Source of the DNA: Shewanella sp. Isolate13
Lineage (GTDB): Bacteria > Pseudomonadota > Gammaproteobacteria > Enterobacterales > Shewanellaceae
DNA: 64,000 nt
Assembly (NCBI RefSeq): GCF_022398325.1
Contig: NZ_JAKEVD010000017.1
Location: 1-64,000 of the forward strand
Direction: 5' to 3'
Shown here: piece after piece, positions 29,288-37,782 of the stretch
How the letters are laid out: every line of letters starts with the position of its first letter
Position numbering within the stretch: position 1 is the stretch's first letter
The notes under the pieces: model-generated
Told to the model about the DNA's origin: nothing
Seen by the model: the letters and a program-made list of their open reading frames with translations, nothing else
The model's database searches: none
Made by a program: the position numbers and the translations under genes

Positions 29288-29878
29288 ATGAATCAATCAC
29301 CTATTACAGAGCAAGTGGCAAAAAGTGCATTAGAGGCCAAAGCGCAGCAGATTGATGAATTTGCCAAAATGATCGCTGGCAGCCGCTATCAATGCCTAGA
29401 TCCACAACTCAATCAATTCTGGCATCAGCAGCAAGTGCGCAACCAACAGATGAATATCAACGGCCAAATCGATTATGAGTTGCTGCCCCATGTCGCTAAA
29501 AGCGCTGTTATTGTGCAACCTTTTAACGTGAGTTATGGCATCAATATCAAGCTAGGCGAAAAAGCCTTTATTAATGCCAACTCAACTTTGTATGACAATG
29601 CAACGATTAATATAGGCTCGCAAACCATGCTTGGGCCAAACGTACAGATCTACACAGCAAGTCATCCACTGGATGCCGATGAGCGCTGCCGAGGCATAGA
29701 AACCGCCAAAGCCGTGACAATCGGTAACCGAGCTTGGATAGGCGGTGGCGCCATCATTTTACCCGGCGTCACCATTGGCGATGAAGCAGTGATAGCAGCA
29801 GGCTCAGTAGTCACTAAGGATGTTAGCGCAAGACAAGTGGTAGCAGGCAATCCTGCCAAAGTGATAAAAAGCCTATAG
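29288..29878 (+). CDS. Maltose/galactoside O-acetyltransferase family protein
   Basis: This 196-residue left-handed beta-helix enzyme of the Maa/LacA/NodL family has an N-terminal maltose-acetyltransferase-like helix region ([15 protein letters not shown]) and hexapeptide repeats (about 85-190). The catalytic His lies in [16 protein letters not shown], and [20 protein letters not shown] is typical. It transfers acetyl from acetyl-CoA to a sugar hydroxyl; the acceptor is not predictable. It stands alone, with the ATG at 29288 shortly after a weak purine-rich site (GAGATGCGAT). Confidence 0.88.
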   Translation: MNQSPITEQVAKSALEAKAQQIDEFAKMIAGSRYQCLDPQLNQFWHQQQVRNQQMNINGQIDYELLPHVAKSAVIVQPFNVSYGINIKLGEKAFINANSTLYDNATINIGSQTMLGPNVQIYTASHPLDADERCRGIETAKAVTIGNRAWIGGGAIILPGVTIGDEAVIAAGSVVTKDVSARQVVAGNPAKVIKSL

Positions 29879-30144
29879 TCGATGTCACTTTTAACTAAAG
29901 ATTGCTCACTTTTTAGTTTAGGAAACCTTTTCTTACACATGAAAGGGGAAATATACAGATAAGTTTACGCACCAGACTTGTTCACAGCACATTAAAAACC
30001 TTAACATGCGTATCTCAATGTAATTTATGCGTTCTCTATATCAGCCTAGGTATAAAGTATAAATACGCTAATTGAATTTTAAGAAAAACAACTCGCTCGA
30101 CTCAAAAGCAAGAATAAATTGACGATATAGATTAAGGAAGAAAA

Positions 30145-32229
30145 ATGAAAAAAGTACTCGTTGGGGGCTTATGCGCTTCCCTTATCGTTGGCCTCAGTGC
30201 ATGTAACAGCGAACCGAATGACGTAAAACAGCCTGACACAGACAAAACCGAAGCCGCCGTTGCCGTTGAAAAAGCACTAACCTCAGGTATCGACTTTGCT
30301 AATTTCGACAAATCAGTTCGTCCACAAGATGACTTCTACTCTTATGTGAACGGCACTTGGGTTAAAGACACGGTTATTCCTGGCGATCGCACCAGCACAG
30401 GTGCATTTTACGATCTACGTGAAAAATCACGAGACGACGTTAAAGCCATTATCGAAGAAGTGGCTGCCACGCCAAATCTAAAGGCTGGAAGCGATGAGCA
30501 GAAGGTGGCCGACCTATACAACTCATTCATGGATGTTGACACCCTCAACAAGTTGGGCGTAACACCGATCCAGAGCGAGCTCGAACGCGTTAATGCGATT
30601 AATTCTAAAGATGATCTAGTAACTTACTTCGCTCGCAGCCAAATTATCGGCAGCGGCACGCCTATGGCGTTTTACATCAATGTCGATGCCAAAGATTCAA
30701 GCCGCTATGCAACCCATATCTGGCAATACGGCCTAAGCCTGCCTGAAAAAGACTACTACCTGAACCAAGATGAGCGCTTCGTTAATATTCGTAAGGCCTA
30801 TGTTGAGCACATCGAAAAGATGTACACCTTAGCAGGCCTGCCGAATCCAAAAGCCAGCGCAGAAGCGATTCTGGCATTGGAAACTGAGATTGCTAAAAAG
30901 CACTGGGACGTAGTGGAAACTCGCGACAGCACTAAGACTTACAACAAGTACCAAGTGAAAGATTTACCCACACTGGCACCAGACATTAACTGGGACGGTT
31001 ACCTAGCCACGCTTGGCGCCGACAAGCAAGCCGACATCATCATCAACCAGCCTAGCTATATTCAAGGGCTCAACGAGGTCATAAAAGATACCGACCTTGC
31101 GACCTGGAAAACCTACATGCAGTGGCAAGTACTGACTCATGCAGCTAGCAGCCTAAGTGAAGAGCTGGATAACGAAAACTTCGAGTTTTTTGCCAAGACA
31201 CTAAACGGCCAACAAGAGCAGCAGCCACGTTGGAAGCGCGGCGTATCGACGGTAAACGGACTCTTGGGTGAAGTCGTTGGTAAGGTGTACGTTAAGCGTC
31301 ACTTCAAACCTGAAGCCAAAGAGCGCATGCAGGTACTGGTTGAAAACCTACGTGGTGCCTATGGCGATAGCATCGACTCACTAGAGTGGATGAGCGCAGA
31401 CACTAAAGTCGCGGCCAAAGATAAGCTTGCCAAGTTTGATCCAAAGATTGGTTATCCTGATCGCTGGGAAGACTACAGCAAACTCAGCATCAAAGCCGAT
31501 GACCTATATGGTAACAACCTACGCGCAAGCGAACTTAGCCATGCAAAAGAGTTGGAAAAGCTCGGGAGCCCAATCCGTAAGTGGGAATGGCACATGACGC
31601 CACAAACCGTAAACGCTTACTACAACCCAACCATGAATGAGATCGTGTTCCCTGCAGCAATTTTACAGCCACCATTCTTTAATATGGCCGCTGACGATGC
31701 CGTAAACTATGGCGGTATTGGTGCGGTGATCGGCCACGAAATGGGCCATGGCTTTGACGACCAAGGCGCGAAGTTTGATGGCGAAGGTAACATGCGTGAC
31801 TGGTGGACAGAACAAGACTTAACCGAGTTTGCCGCACGTGGTAAAGCATTAGTCGACCAATACAACGACTACGCCGTATTTGATGACCTCAACGTAAACG
31901 GTGAGCTAACTCTTGGCGAAAACATTGGCGACCTTTCTGGTGTCACTATTGCCTACCGTGCGTATAAGAAGTCACTTAACGGTAAAGAGGCGCCAGTTAT
32001 CGACGGCCTAACGGGCGATCAACGTTTCTTCATCGGATTCACTCAGATCTGGCGTGCAAAGATCAAGGAAGAGTCTATGCGTAACCGCGTAGCTACCGAT
32101 CCACACTCTCCTGCAGAGTTCCGTGCAGTTGGTGCGTTATCAAACATGCCTGAGTTCTACAGCACTTACGATGTAAAACCTGGCGATGCCATGTACATCG
32201 CACCAGAGAAGCGCGTAAAGATCTGGTAA
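30145..32229 (+). CDS. M13 (neprilysin/PepO-type) zinc metallopeptidase lipoprotein
   Basis: The 694-residue protein starts with a lipoprotein signal (MKKVLVGGLCASLIVGLSAC, Cys20 lipidated). M13 N-terminal domain FDKSVRPQDDFYSYVNGTW, then the catalytic site VIGHEMGHGFDDQG with zinc ligands His531 and His535 and Glu532 as base; the third ligand is in GELTLGENIGDLSGV. The C-terminus is VKIW, as in family members. It probably degrades oligopeptides in the periplasm or at the outer membrane. AAGGAAG lies 6-8 nt before the ATG. A terminator lies far downstream (32588), after a repeat element. Confidence 0.95.
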   Translation: MKKVLVGGLCASLIVGLSACNSEPNDVKQPDTDKTEAAVAVEKALTSGIDFANFDKSVRPQDDFYSYVNGTWVKDTVIPGDRTSTGAFYDLREKSRDDVKAIIEEVAATPNLKAGSDEQKVADLYNSFMDVDTLNKLGVTPIQSELERVNAINSKDDLVTYFARSQIIGSGTPMAFYINVDAKDSSRYATHIWQYGLSLPEKDYYLNQDERFVNIRKAYVEHIEKMYTLAGLPNPKASAEAILALETEIAKKHWDVVETRDSTKTYNKYQVKDLPTLAPDINWDGYLATLGADKQADIIINQPSYIQGLNEVIKDTDLATWKTYMQWQVLTHAASSLSEELDNENFEFFAKTLNGQQEQQPRWKRGVSTVNGLLGEVVGKVYVKRHFKPEAKERMQVLVENLRGAYGDSIDSLEWMSADTKVAAKDKLAKFDPKIGYPDRWEDYSKLSIKADDLYGNNLRASELSHAKELEKLGSPIRKWEWHMTPQTVNAYYNPTMNEIVFPAAILQPPFFNMAADDAVNYGGIGAVIGHEMGHGFDDQGAKFDGEGNMRDWWTEQDLTEFAARGKALVDQYNDYAVFDDLNVNGELTLGENIGDLSGVTIAYRAYKKSLNGKEAPVIDGLTGDQRFFIGFTQIWRAKIKEESMRNRVATDPHSPAEFRAVGALSNMPEFYSTYDVKPGDAMYIAPEKRVKIW

Positions 32230-32244
32230 TCAGGTTTTATAAAC

Positions 32245-32580
32245 AGCAGGTTCTAGGTTCTAGGTTCTAGGAAATGCAAAGAAAGGTCCTAGGAAAAGCC
32301 AAGACGGAAAGCTGGGAAAGCTAAAATGGTTAGAACCGAACGGCCTGCGGCCTAGGGAACGTGACGGTGTCACTTACGGAACGCTTCGCTGACGGAAAGG
32401 CGAAGAAAGGTCCTAGGAAAAGCAAAGACGATGAAAGCCAAGACGGGTAAAGCCGGTTAAAAGCAGGACAAGCGGTGTTTGTTGTAGGTCGGGCTTTAGC
32501 CCGTCTAACTTTTGCTTTTCCTCGTAGGGCGAAGCCCGTTCTAGAAGCGCAGCGTCCTAGAGTCTAGTTCCTTAAAATTA
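32245..32580. repeat. CTAG-rich hairpin mosaic repeat, copy A
   Basis: This gene-free stretch begins with three tandem GGTTCTA heptamers (32249-32269). It contains short perfect hairpins with three-base loops: GGCC-TGC-GGCC (32342-32352), GTGAC-GGT-GTCAC (32361-32373) and GGGC-GAA-GCCC (32527-32537). A 31-nt core (32471-32501) is identical to the reverse complement of 37850-37880 and one base different from 34730-34760. The palindrome GGGC-TTTA-GCCC ends this core. It resembles REP-type intergenic repeats; I do not know a name for it. Confidence 0.75.
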
Positions 32581-32587
32581 AAAATCT

Positions 32588-32625
32588 AAAAAGCCGTTGA
32601 TGTCTCATTTCATCAACGGCTTTTT
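32588..32625 (+). terminator. Rho-independent terminator downstream of repeat A
   Basis: AAAAGCCGTTGATG / CATCAACGGCTTTTT stem with a TCTCATTT loop. It is probably the distal terminator for the M13 peptidase transcript. Confidence 0.85.
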
Positions 32626-32744
32626 GTTTATTACAGTCCTTCACACGCTACAGCTCACACTATGAACAAATGTTAATTTGTCATTCAGCCTAGCTTAAGC
32701 ATTTGCCAGTTAGATTACAGTCACAGCCACAAACTAGGACTGCT

Positions 32745-33530
32745 ATGAACCGGATATTACGGACATTTTTCATTTTCTTACTGTTACTGTCGACCCGTTC
32801 AGCCTTTGCCCATAATGTCGACCATGGACAAGGCAATACTAAGAATAACGGCAGTTACGCCGCCAAACAGGCCTTCTCCAAAAATCTCGATGGCCTGACC
32901 GCCATTCAGTCTATGCAATATCAGGTGCCCAGACAGACCAGTGCCGATCTCGATACTCTCTATAGCCAAGCCAACGATGCACAACAAGAGTTAGCCGAGT
33001 TGCTTAATAGGATCACAGCGCAGTCTCATACTCAATCTGTATTAGCCGATATTAAGAGTCGTGAAAGAGCCCTGGCTAAGGTGCAGAATAAACTTGATAA
33101 TGATGCCAGCCAACTGACCGACATCGTCAGAGCCAGTATCGTTAGCCACGATATTCACAACTTGATGCAGGCCTTTGCCTTGCTTAAGTCTGACAGCGAA
33201 TTGATCCAAGTTAAGAACCGCTTTGCCGCCCCCAAAGAATCGGGATATCGCGATCTAAACCTTTTGGTCAAACTACCTCAATCACAGATGATCGCCGAAG
33301 TGCAGTTGCACCTAGCCGATATCGCCGAAATTAAAAGTGGCGCCGAACACCAAGTGTATGAACAGGTACAAACGATTCAGGCCTCTGCGATGCAGGAACA
33401 ACGTGACTTAAGCGACATTGAAACCGCTAAAATCACTCGGCTCCGCCAAGAGTCCCATAAGCTGTACCACAAAGCGTGGCTGAAATATAAACGCAGCGAT
33501 CAAGAAAATACTTTTAGCGCCGCAGCTTAA
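32745..33530 (+). CDS. Exported RelA/SpoT-fold (nucleotide pyrophosphotransferase-like) protein
   Basis: Start at ATG 32745 gives 261 residues with a Sec signal peptide (1-22, ...STRSAFAHN). The body resembles a RelA/SpoT synthetase domain: IKSRERALAKV (103-113), LTDIVRASIV (124-133), VKNRFAAPKESGYRDLNLLV (156-175), IAEVQLHL (183-190) and EHQVYEQ (201-207). These correspond to the RxKS, D..G.R, GYRS and ExQ plus H..Y motifs of (p)ppGpp synthetases. No hydrolase, TGS or ACT domain is present. A predicted export signal on such a fold is unusual, since ATP and GTP are not available in the periplasm. It could be an effector, a divergent binding protein or a moonlighting fold. Its own terminator follows. 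Confidence 0.7.
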   Translation: MNRILRTFFIFLLLLSTRSAFAHNVDHGQGNTKNNGSYAAKQAFSKNLDGLTAIQSMQYQVPRQTSADLDTLYSQANDAQQELAELLNRITAQSHTQSVLADIKSRERALAKVQNKLDNDASQLTDIVRASIVSHDIHNLMQAFALLKSDSELIQVKNRFAAPKESGYRDLNLLVKLPQSQMIAEVQLHLADIAEIKSGAEHQVYEQVQTIQASAMQEQRDLSDIETAKITRLRQESHKLYHKAWLKYKRSDQENTFSAAA

Positions 33531-33548
33531 TACATGTAAAGCATGTTT

Positions 33549-33577
33549 AAAGGACCCATTTTATTGGGTCCTTTTTT
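33549..33577 (+). terminator. Terminator after the RelA/SpoT-fold gene
   Basis: AAAGGACCCA / TGGGTCCTTT stem with a short A/T loop and a T run. It separates this gene from the SMI1/KNR4 gene. Confidence 0.88.
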
Positions 33578-33680
33578 ATTACGACTTTTTATCTCATACC
33601 ACCACAAAGCCTTTTGTGACTTAGGCAATAATTGTCTATACTCCCGCCCAATAGTCTATATAGCCAGATCCAGCCAAATT

Positions 33681-34085
33681 ATGAATGATGTCATTGAGCA
33701 ACTCCAAGAAATGAGCGAGACGGTTCCAGTACCGTTAGAGCTAGCAACCTTTGAACAAATTGTTGAAGTGGAAGAGGAGATCCTTATTCCGCTACCTATG
33801 GAGCTCAAAGAATACTTACTTTACGCCAGTGATGTTATTTGTGGCAGCCTTGAGCCTGTGACCGCCAGCGATCCTAACTCGCATACCTATCTACCAGAAG
33901 TAGCGGCCTATGCTTGGTCAATTGGCCTGCCACGTGAGTTCATTCCAATCTGTCAGCAAGGCGATAGCTTCTTCTTCATTAGCCAAGAAGGACAAATTCA
34001 GCTTTGGCAAGATGATGAGATCTACGAGGATGACTCATGGGAGTCTTTCTGGGATTGGGCTGAAGATGTTTGGATGCGCAGCTAA
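33681..34085 (+). CDS. SMI1/KNR4 (SUKH) family protein
   Basis: Start ATG 33681 (MNDVIEQL...) gives a 134-residue acidic protein; the frame is open further upstream but the extension overlaps the previous terminator. The pattern FEQIVEVEEEILIPLPMELKEYL followed by DSFFFISQEGQIQLWQDDE and a terminal WESFWDWAEDVW fits the SUKH/SMI1-KNR4 superfamily. Many bacterial members are immunity proteins of contact-dependent toxins, but others are housekeeping. It lies about 150 bp after the exported RelA/SpoT-fold gene and 52 nt before the next gene, with which it may form an operon. Confidence 0.75.
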   Translation: MNDVIEQLQEMSETVPVPLELATFEQIVEVEEEILIPLPMELKEYLLYASDVICGSLEPVTASDPNSHTYLPEVAAYAWSIGLPREFIPICQQGDSFFFISQEGQIQLWQDDEIYEDDSWESFWDWAEDVWMRS

Positions 34086-34137
34086 TACCTTAGGTATAAG
34101 CACACGCAGTCACAACAAAATTTACTAAGGAAATATC

Positions 34138-34638
34138 ATGTCTAAAGAACTTGGTTTGAATGCCATTGAAATGCAGTACCTTCGACACTCATTGGCGTTA
34201 ACCACAGCCCAAGTTGCCGAAATTGGTAAAGTAACCGAAGCCGATGTTATCGCTTGGGAAGCAGGCGAGAAGCCAGCGCACATGCCAGTACAGAAGAAAC
34301 TACTTGAGATCGATGAAGCGATTGAGATGCAAGTGCTAAACACCTGCGATGGCATCGAAGAGCTATTTAAAACTGAGCCAAAGCGCACCTTGAGCTTCGT
34401 GGTTTACCCAACTCAAGCGCTATATGCTCAGTACAACCCAGAGTTCTTAGGCACACTACCATTAGCCGAGCTGTATAATGTTTCAGCATACCGCATCAAG
34501 AAAGAGTGTAAGCTAATGCTTGAGGTTGACGTGGTACTGGTCGCGCTAGACTCTGAATCTTACAAAGTATTCCGCGAAAAAGAGGGCTTGAAAGAGAGCC
34601 GCGAAAACCGCGCGAAATGGGCTAAAGCGCAGTTATAA
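34138..34638 (+). CDS. Conserved protein with Xre-like N-terminus (possibly DUF4447)
   Basis: The 166-residue protein begins [31 protein letters not shown], a helix-turn-helix-like segment (about 10-45, [14 protein letters not shown]). A second region contains [21 protein letters not shown]. This resembles an uncharacterised Shewanella-type family that I tentatively equate with DUF4447; no function is known. AAGGAA lies 5-6 nt before the ATG. It is downstream of the SMI1/KNR4 gene in the same orientation and upstream of repeat copy B. Confidence 0.7.
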   Translation: MSKELGLNAIEMQYLRHSLALTTAQVAEIGKVTEADVIAWEAGEKPAHMPVQKKLLEIDEAIEMQVLNTCDGIEELFKTEPKRTLSFVVYPTQALYAQYNPEFLGTLPLAELYNVSAYRIKKECKLMLEVDVVLVALDSESYKVFREKEGLKESRENRAKWAKAQL

Positions 34639-34639
34639 G

Positions 34640-34840
34640 TTCTAGAACCTAGATCCTAGGTGCTAGGAAAAGCAAAGAAAGGTCCTAGGTTCTAGGTGCT
34701 AGGAAAATAAGCAAAGGCTAAGACGGAAAAGCGGTGTTTGTTGTAGGTCGGGCTCTAGCCCGTCAAGCTTTTGATTTTCCTAGCAGGGCCAATCCTTTAC
34801 AAGAGGCCCGCCCTCGAAGCGCAGCGCTCTAGGACCTGCA
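34640..34840. repeat. CTAG-rich hairpin mosaic repeat, copy B
   Basis: It has heptamers GGTCCTA, GGTTCTA and GGTGCTA in tandem (34681-34701). The core at 34730-34760 differs from copy A by one base in the loop of its palindrome (GGGC-TCTA-GCCC). It ends with AGCG-CAG-CGCT. It has the same orientation as copy A; the three genes 32745-34638 lie between the two copies. Confidence 0.75.
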
Positions 34841-34842
34841 TT

Positions 34843-34886
34843 AAAAAAGCATCCATTCTATTAATAAAATAGTGGATGCTTTTTTT
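34843..34886. terminator. Bidirectional terminator between repeat B and gst
   Basis: AAAAAAGCATCCA / TGGATGCTTTTTTT long stem, with T runs on both strands. It serves the plus-strand unit and the minus-strand GST gene. Confidence 0.85.
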
Positions 34887-34917
34887 GTACCCGGATTTGG
34901 TATGTCAATGGCGTCGC

Positions 34918-35541
34918 TTAAGCCGCCCCCGCTTCCTCTTTGGCAAGCCCCCTAGCCATGGCTGGACGAGCGGTAATTCTATCTCGGTAAGCCGTCAGTT
35001 TTGGCGGGATATCTTGCTCAAATCGTGTCGCCCATAACAAGGTGTGCCCCAGTAAAATATCAGCAATAGTCATTTCATCACCGAGCAAAAAATCACTGTC
35101 GGGTAACCATTGCTCCGCTATCGCGGCGGCTTTATCAAACTCCCACTTGGCCACAGATAACATCTCCGGCAAACGCTGCTCCTGTGGCAAGGCAAACTTA
35201 TGTTTACCTATGCTCCACAGCGGCTGCTCAAGCTCACAGGTGATGAAGCTGACCCACTTATGATGCAGTGCCGACTCATGGCTTCCCGCCTTTGGCAAGA
35301 GCTTGCCCGCGCCATATTTCTCGGCGAGATATAACACGATAGCTGCAGACTCGGTAATAGCGACCCCCTCCTCCACCAATGCAGGCACCTTGCCACAAGG
35401 GTTAACCGCTAAAAAAGCAGGATCTCGTCCATCGCCCTTGGCAAAGTTGATATAGCGATATTGCCAATCGAGCCCAAGCTCTTCTAAGGTCCATGACACT
35501 CGCAATGAGCGACTGCGGGGGCTCCCAAATAGTGTAATCAT
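34918..35541 (-). CDS. Glutathione S-transferase family protein
   Basis: A 207-residue GST with an N-terminal thioredoxin fold (MITLFGSPRSRSLRVSWTLE; NPCGKVPALVEEGVAITESAAIVLYL holds the cis-Pro and the ES motif for glutathione gamma-Glu) and an all-alpha C-terminal domain (LLGDEMTIADILLG, the N-capping box region). Either Ser7 or Ser10 may be catalytic. It likely conjugates or reduces electrophiles in the cytosol. The upstream region has an unusual direct/inverted repeat array (35604-35647), suggesting specific regulation. Confidence 0.9.
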   Translation of the reverse strand: MITLFGSPRSRSLRVSWTLEELGLDWQYRYINFAKGDGRDPAFLAVNPCGKVPALVEEGVAITESAAIVLYLAEKYGAGKLLPKAGSHESALHHKWVSFITCELEQPLWSIGKHKFALPQEQRLPEMLSVAKWEFDKAAAIAEQWLPDSDFLLGDEMTIADILLGHTLLWATRFEQDIPPKLTAYRDRITARPAMARGLAKEEAGAA

Positions 35542-35603
35542 CTGACGCTTCCTTACTTAACATGAATTCGCTAACCCCATAAGCTACTGTGAAGAGCCAA
35601 CAA

Positions 35604-35647
35604 TTGAAACCATCACATTGTTTCAAAACATATGGTTTCAAAACATA
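35604..35647. promoter_or_regulatory. Direct and inverted repeat array upstream of gst
   Basis: GTTTCAAAACATA occurs twice (35620-35632 and 35635-35647, period 15). TTGAAACCAT (35604-35613) is inverted relative to ATGGTTTCAA (35632-35641). The array lies 63-106 nt upstream of the GST start and looks like a multi-site operator. Confidence 0.5.
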
Positions 35648-35754
35648 GCCGCTTTACTCATCGCTATATCGACAATATCAGCACTAGAATCACCGCGAGG
35701 CCAACAATAAACACTAGATGGCTCCTGTATTAACTAGCATATTGAGTTTTTAAA

Positions 35755-36063
35755 GTGCTAGTTATCCCGCTTGAATTTGTTATGATTATCGCCTTCATGA
35801 TGACAATGATTATTGCTTGGCTTAACAATAAGTTGATGCTCAGCACAGCACAGTTGTCGGCAGGCGAGTATGGTAGCGCCATAAGAGCGCTGTCGTGGTT
35901 AGGATTAACTCACTTAGTGAGTTTTACCACGCTCTTTATCTATTGGATGCGAAAAAATAACGTAAACGGACACCTAGATCTCAATGCACCTAATAACAAA
36001 AACGCTTATAGGCTCAGTCGTCGTTGGCTGTTGCCTGTGGGCTGCAAACAAAGCCAGCGCTAA
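35755..36063 (+). CDS. Possible small two-helix membrane protein
   Basis: This 102-codon frame (GTG start; ATG alternative at 35782) encodes two credible transmembrane helices (about 5-22, EFVMIIAFMMTMIIAWL; about 45-64, LSWLGLTHLVSFTTLFIYWM). The last 27 codons overlap the serine hydrolase gene and read like out-of-frame sequence. It may be a real protein whose end has been altered, or a decayed gene. No Shine-Dalgarno is evident. Confidence 0.35.
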   Translation: MLVIPLEFVMIIAFMMTMIIAWLNNKLMLSTAQLSAGEYGSAIRALSWLGLTHLVSFTTLFIYWMRKNNVNGHLDLNAPNNKNAYRLSRRWLLPVGCKQSQR

Positions 36064-37159
36064 CAGGGTCGCAAACAGTGACATAGCCAAACAGCTTCCT
36101 ACCATTATCAATCAAGCTGAGCGCCCCTTTAGTGGCGTGGTAATGGTTAAACAAGATAACCAACCTGTGTTTGCTTATATCTCTGGCAACAATATTGACA
36201 AAAACTCCAGCTTTTTAATTGGCTCACTGTCAAAACAAGTGACCGCTACCCTTATCTTGAAAGCCGTCGATGAGGGCCTAATCGATTTAGATAAAAGTGT
36301 GAGTCATTACTTACTAAAAGATGGCAATAAGCCCCGTGCTTATGTGCCGCCAAGCGTGACCGTATCGCAGTTGCTGAGCCACACCTCAGGTTTAGTCAAA
36401 ATGGGCGAAGCGCCACTTTTTAAGCCAGGCAGTCAATTTCAATATTCAAATTATGGCTATGCGCTGCTCGGTGACATACTCGAAGTGGTTTACCAACTCC
36501 CCATTGACGAGCAAGTTAAACGATTAAACCAACAAAATCAGCTCGATGGTTTATATGCGCAAACAGGCAGCATAACGAGTATCAAATCGGCCCATAGCAA
36601 TTTCATCCTAGGCAATACCGAAACCTTAGGCCAAGACTCTGAAGGTCACAATCAGTCACACCTAAATCCTGTCGAGCTCAGCATTGATAAATCTATGATC
36701 GCGTTTGGCGCTATGGCTGCATCAGTTGAAGCTTATAGCCGCTTTCAAGATTCGCTCTATAACGGCAAGCTATTAAGCCCAAAAAGTTTAAGCTTAATGA
36801 TCTCACCACATGCCACCCGTGAGCATAGATGGGGAGCATTAGAATATGGCTATGGCACACAGATCAGTCGAGATGAGCAGTTAGTGGAATACAGCCACAG
36901 TGGCTACCTATCCGGTTACGTAAGCCTCGCGGCGTATTACCCAAAGTCTAAAGTCAGCTTAGTGATTTTAGAAAATACCTCTTGGGATCTTAGCGACCGC
37001 GAACGCACATTTGGACTGCATGACGCCATACGCAGCAGTATTCGCAGCAGACTGATTGCGCTCGAAGACCGCCCTGTCGCCAAGTTATATCAGGCTGGAG
37101 TCAGCGCCGTAGAGAGTGCAATGGCACCGACTAATGCGGTGTCGAAGGTAGCAGAGTAA
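35984..37159 (+). CDS. Exported beta-lactamase-fold serine hydrolase (S12 type)
   Basis: The 391-residue protein has an N-terminal signal peptide (about 1-26, ending KASA) and a penicillin-binding/serine hydrolase fold. SLSK (81-84) provides the nucleophile and Lys, YSN (154-156) the second motif, and YSHSGYLSGY an HxG-like third motif. VSQLLSHTSGLVKMG is a family hallmark. Members include class C beta-lactamases, DD-carboxypeptidases and esterases; the short form suggests a peptidase or esterase rather than AmpC. It overlaps the preceding small frame by 80 nt. Confidence 0.88.
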   Translation: MHLITKTLIGSVVVGCCLWAANKASANRVANSDIAKQLPTIINQAERPFSGVVMVKQDNQPVFAYISGNNIDKNSSFLIGSLSKQVTATLILKAVDEGLIDLDKSVSHYLLKDGNKPRAYVPPSVTVSQLLSHTSGLVKMGEAPLFKPGSQFQYSNYGYALLGDILEVVYQLPIDEQVKRLNQQNQLDGLYAQTGSITSIKSAHSNFILGNTETLGQDSEGHNQSHLNPVELSIDKSMIAFGAMAASVEAYSRFQDSLYNGKLLSPKSLSLMISPHATREHRWGALEYGYGTQISRDEQLVEYSHSGYLSGYVSLAAYYPKSKVSLVILENTSWDLSDRERTFGLHDAIRSSIRSRLIALEDRPVAKLYQAGVSAVESAMAPTNAVSKVAE

Positions 37160-37244
37160 TTACTACTCCAACGCTAACTTCTGCTATAATCGCTTTCGAT
37201 GATCGCGCAGCCGCGCGGTCCCATAGCTAGAAGAAATCAAACTC

Positions 37245-37718
37245 ATGATTAACAATGATATTTTACGTAAAGTTCGCTATATCCTCGACTTAAGCAACGC
37301 AAAGATGATCCGCATTTTTGCTAAAACTAAGCACGAAGTGACTCAAGAGCAGATCATCAACATGCTAAAGAAAGAGCATGAAGAAGGTTACGCACCGCTT
37401 AATGACAAAAATATGTGTCGTTTCTTGGACGGTCTAGTGATCTACAAGCGTGGCCTAAAGCCAGGCGCAGAAGCGCCAGAGCCACTATCTCAACTCACCA
37501 ACAACCTTATCTTCAAGAAGCTAAGGGTGGCATTTGAGTTACGCGAAGAAGATATTATTGAAGCGTTAGATCTTGCCGAGTTCAACATGAGCAAGTCTGA
37601 GCTAGGCGCACTATTTAGAAAACCTGGCCATAAGCATTACAAGCCTTGTGGCGACCAAGTTCTGCGTAACTTCCTGATGGGCTTGTCAATTAAGCACCGT
37701 CCAGAAAACGCTAACTAA
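37245..37718 (+). CDS. DUF1456 family protein (YehS-like)
   Basis: The 157-residue protein contains two similar halves, MINNDILRKVRYILDLSN... and LIFKKLRVAFELREEDIIEA..., each with a FLDGLV or FLMGLS segment. This matches the DUF1456 duplication of E. coli YehS (about 156 residues). It is cytosolic; the function is unknown, though the family is widely conserved. Start ATG with AGAAG upstream. A terminator lies 30 nt after the stop. Confidence 0.88.
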   Translation: MINNDILRKVRYILDLSNAKMIRIFAKTKHEVTQEQIINMLKKEHEEGYAPLNDKNMCRFLDGLVIYKRGLKPGAEAPEPLSQLTNNLIFKKLRVAFELREEDIIEALDLAEFNMSKSELGALFRKPGHKHYKPCGDQVLRNFLMGLSIKHRPENAN

Positions 37719-37748
37719 CTCTCACCCGCATTTTATATGTAAGTGATA

Positions 37749-37778
37749 AAAGCACTGCCAATGGCGGTGCTTTTTTTA
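37749..37778 (+). terminator. Terminator after the YehS-like gene
   Basis: AAAAGCAC...GTGCTTTT stem around GCCAATGGC, followed by a T run. Confidence 0.85.
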
Positions 37779-37782
37779 AAGA

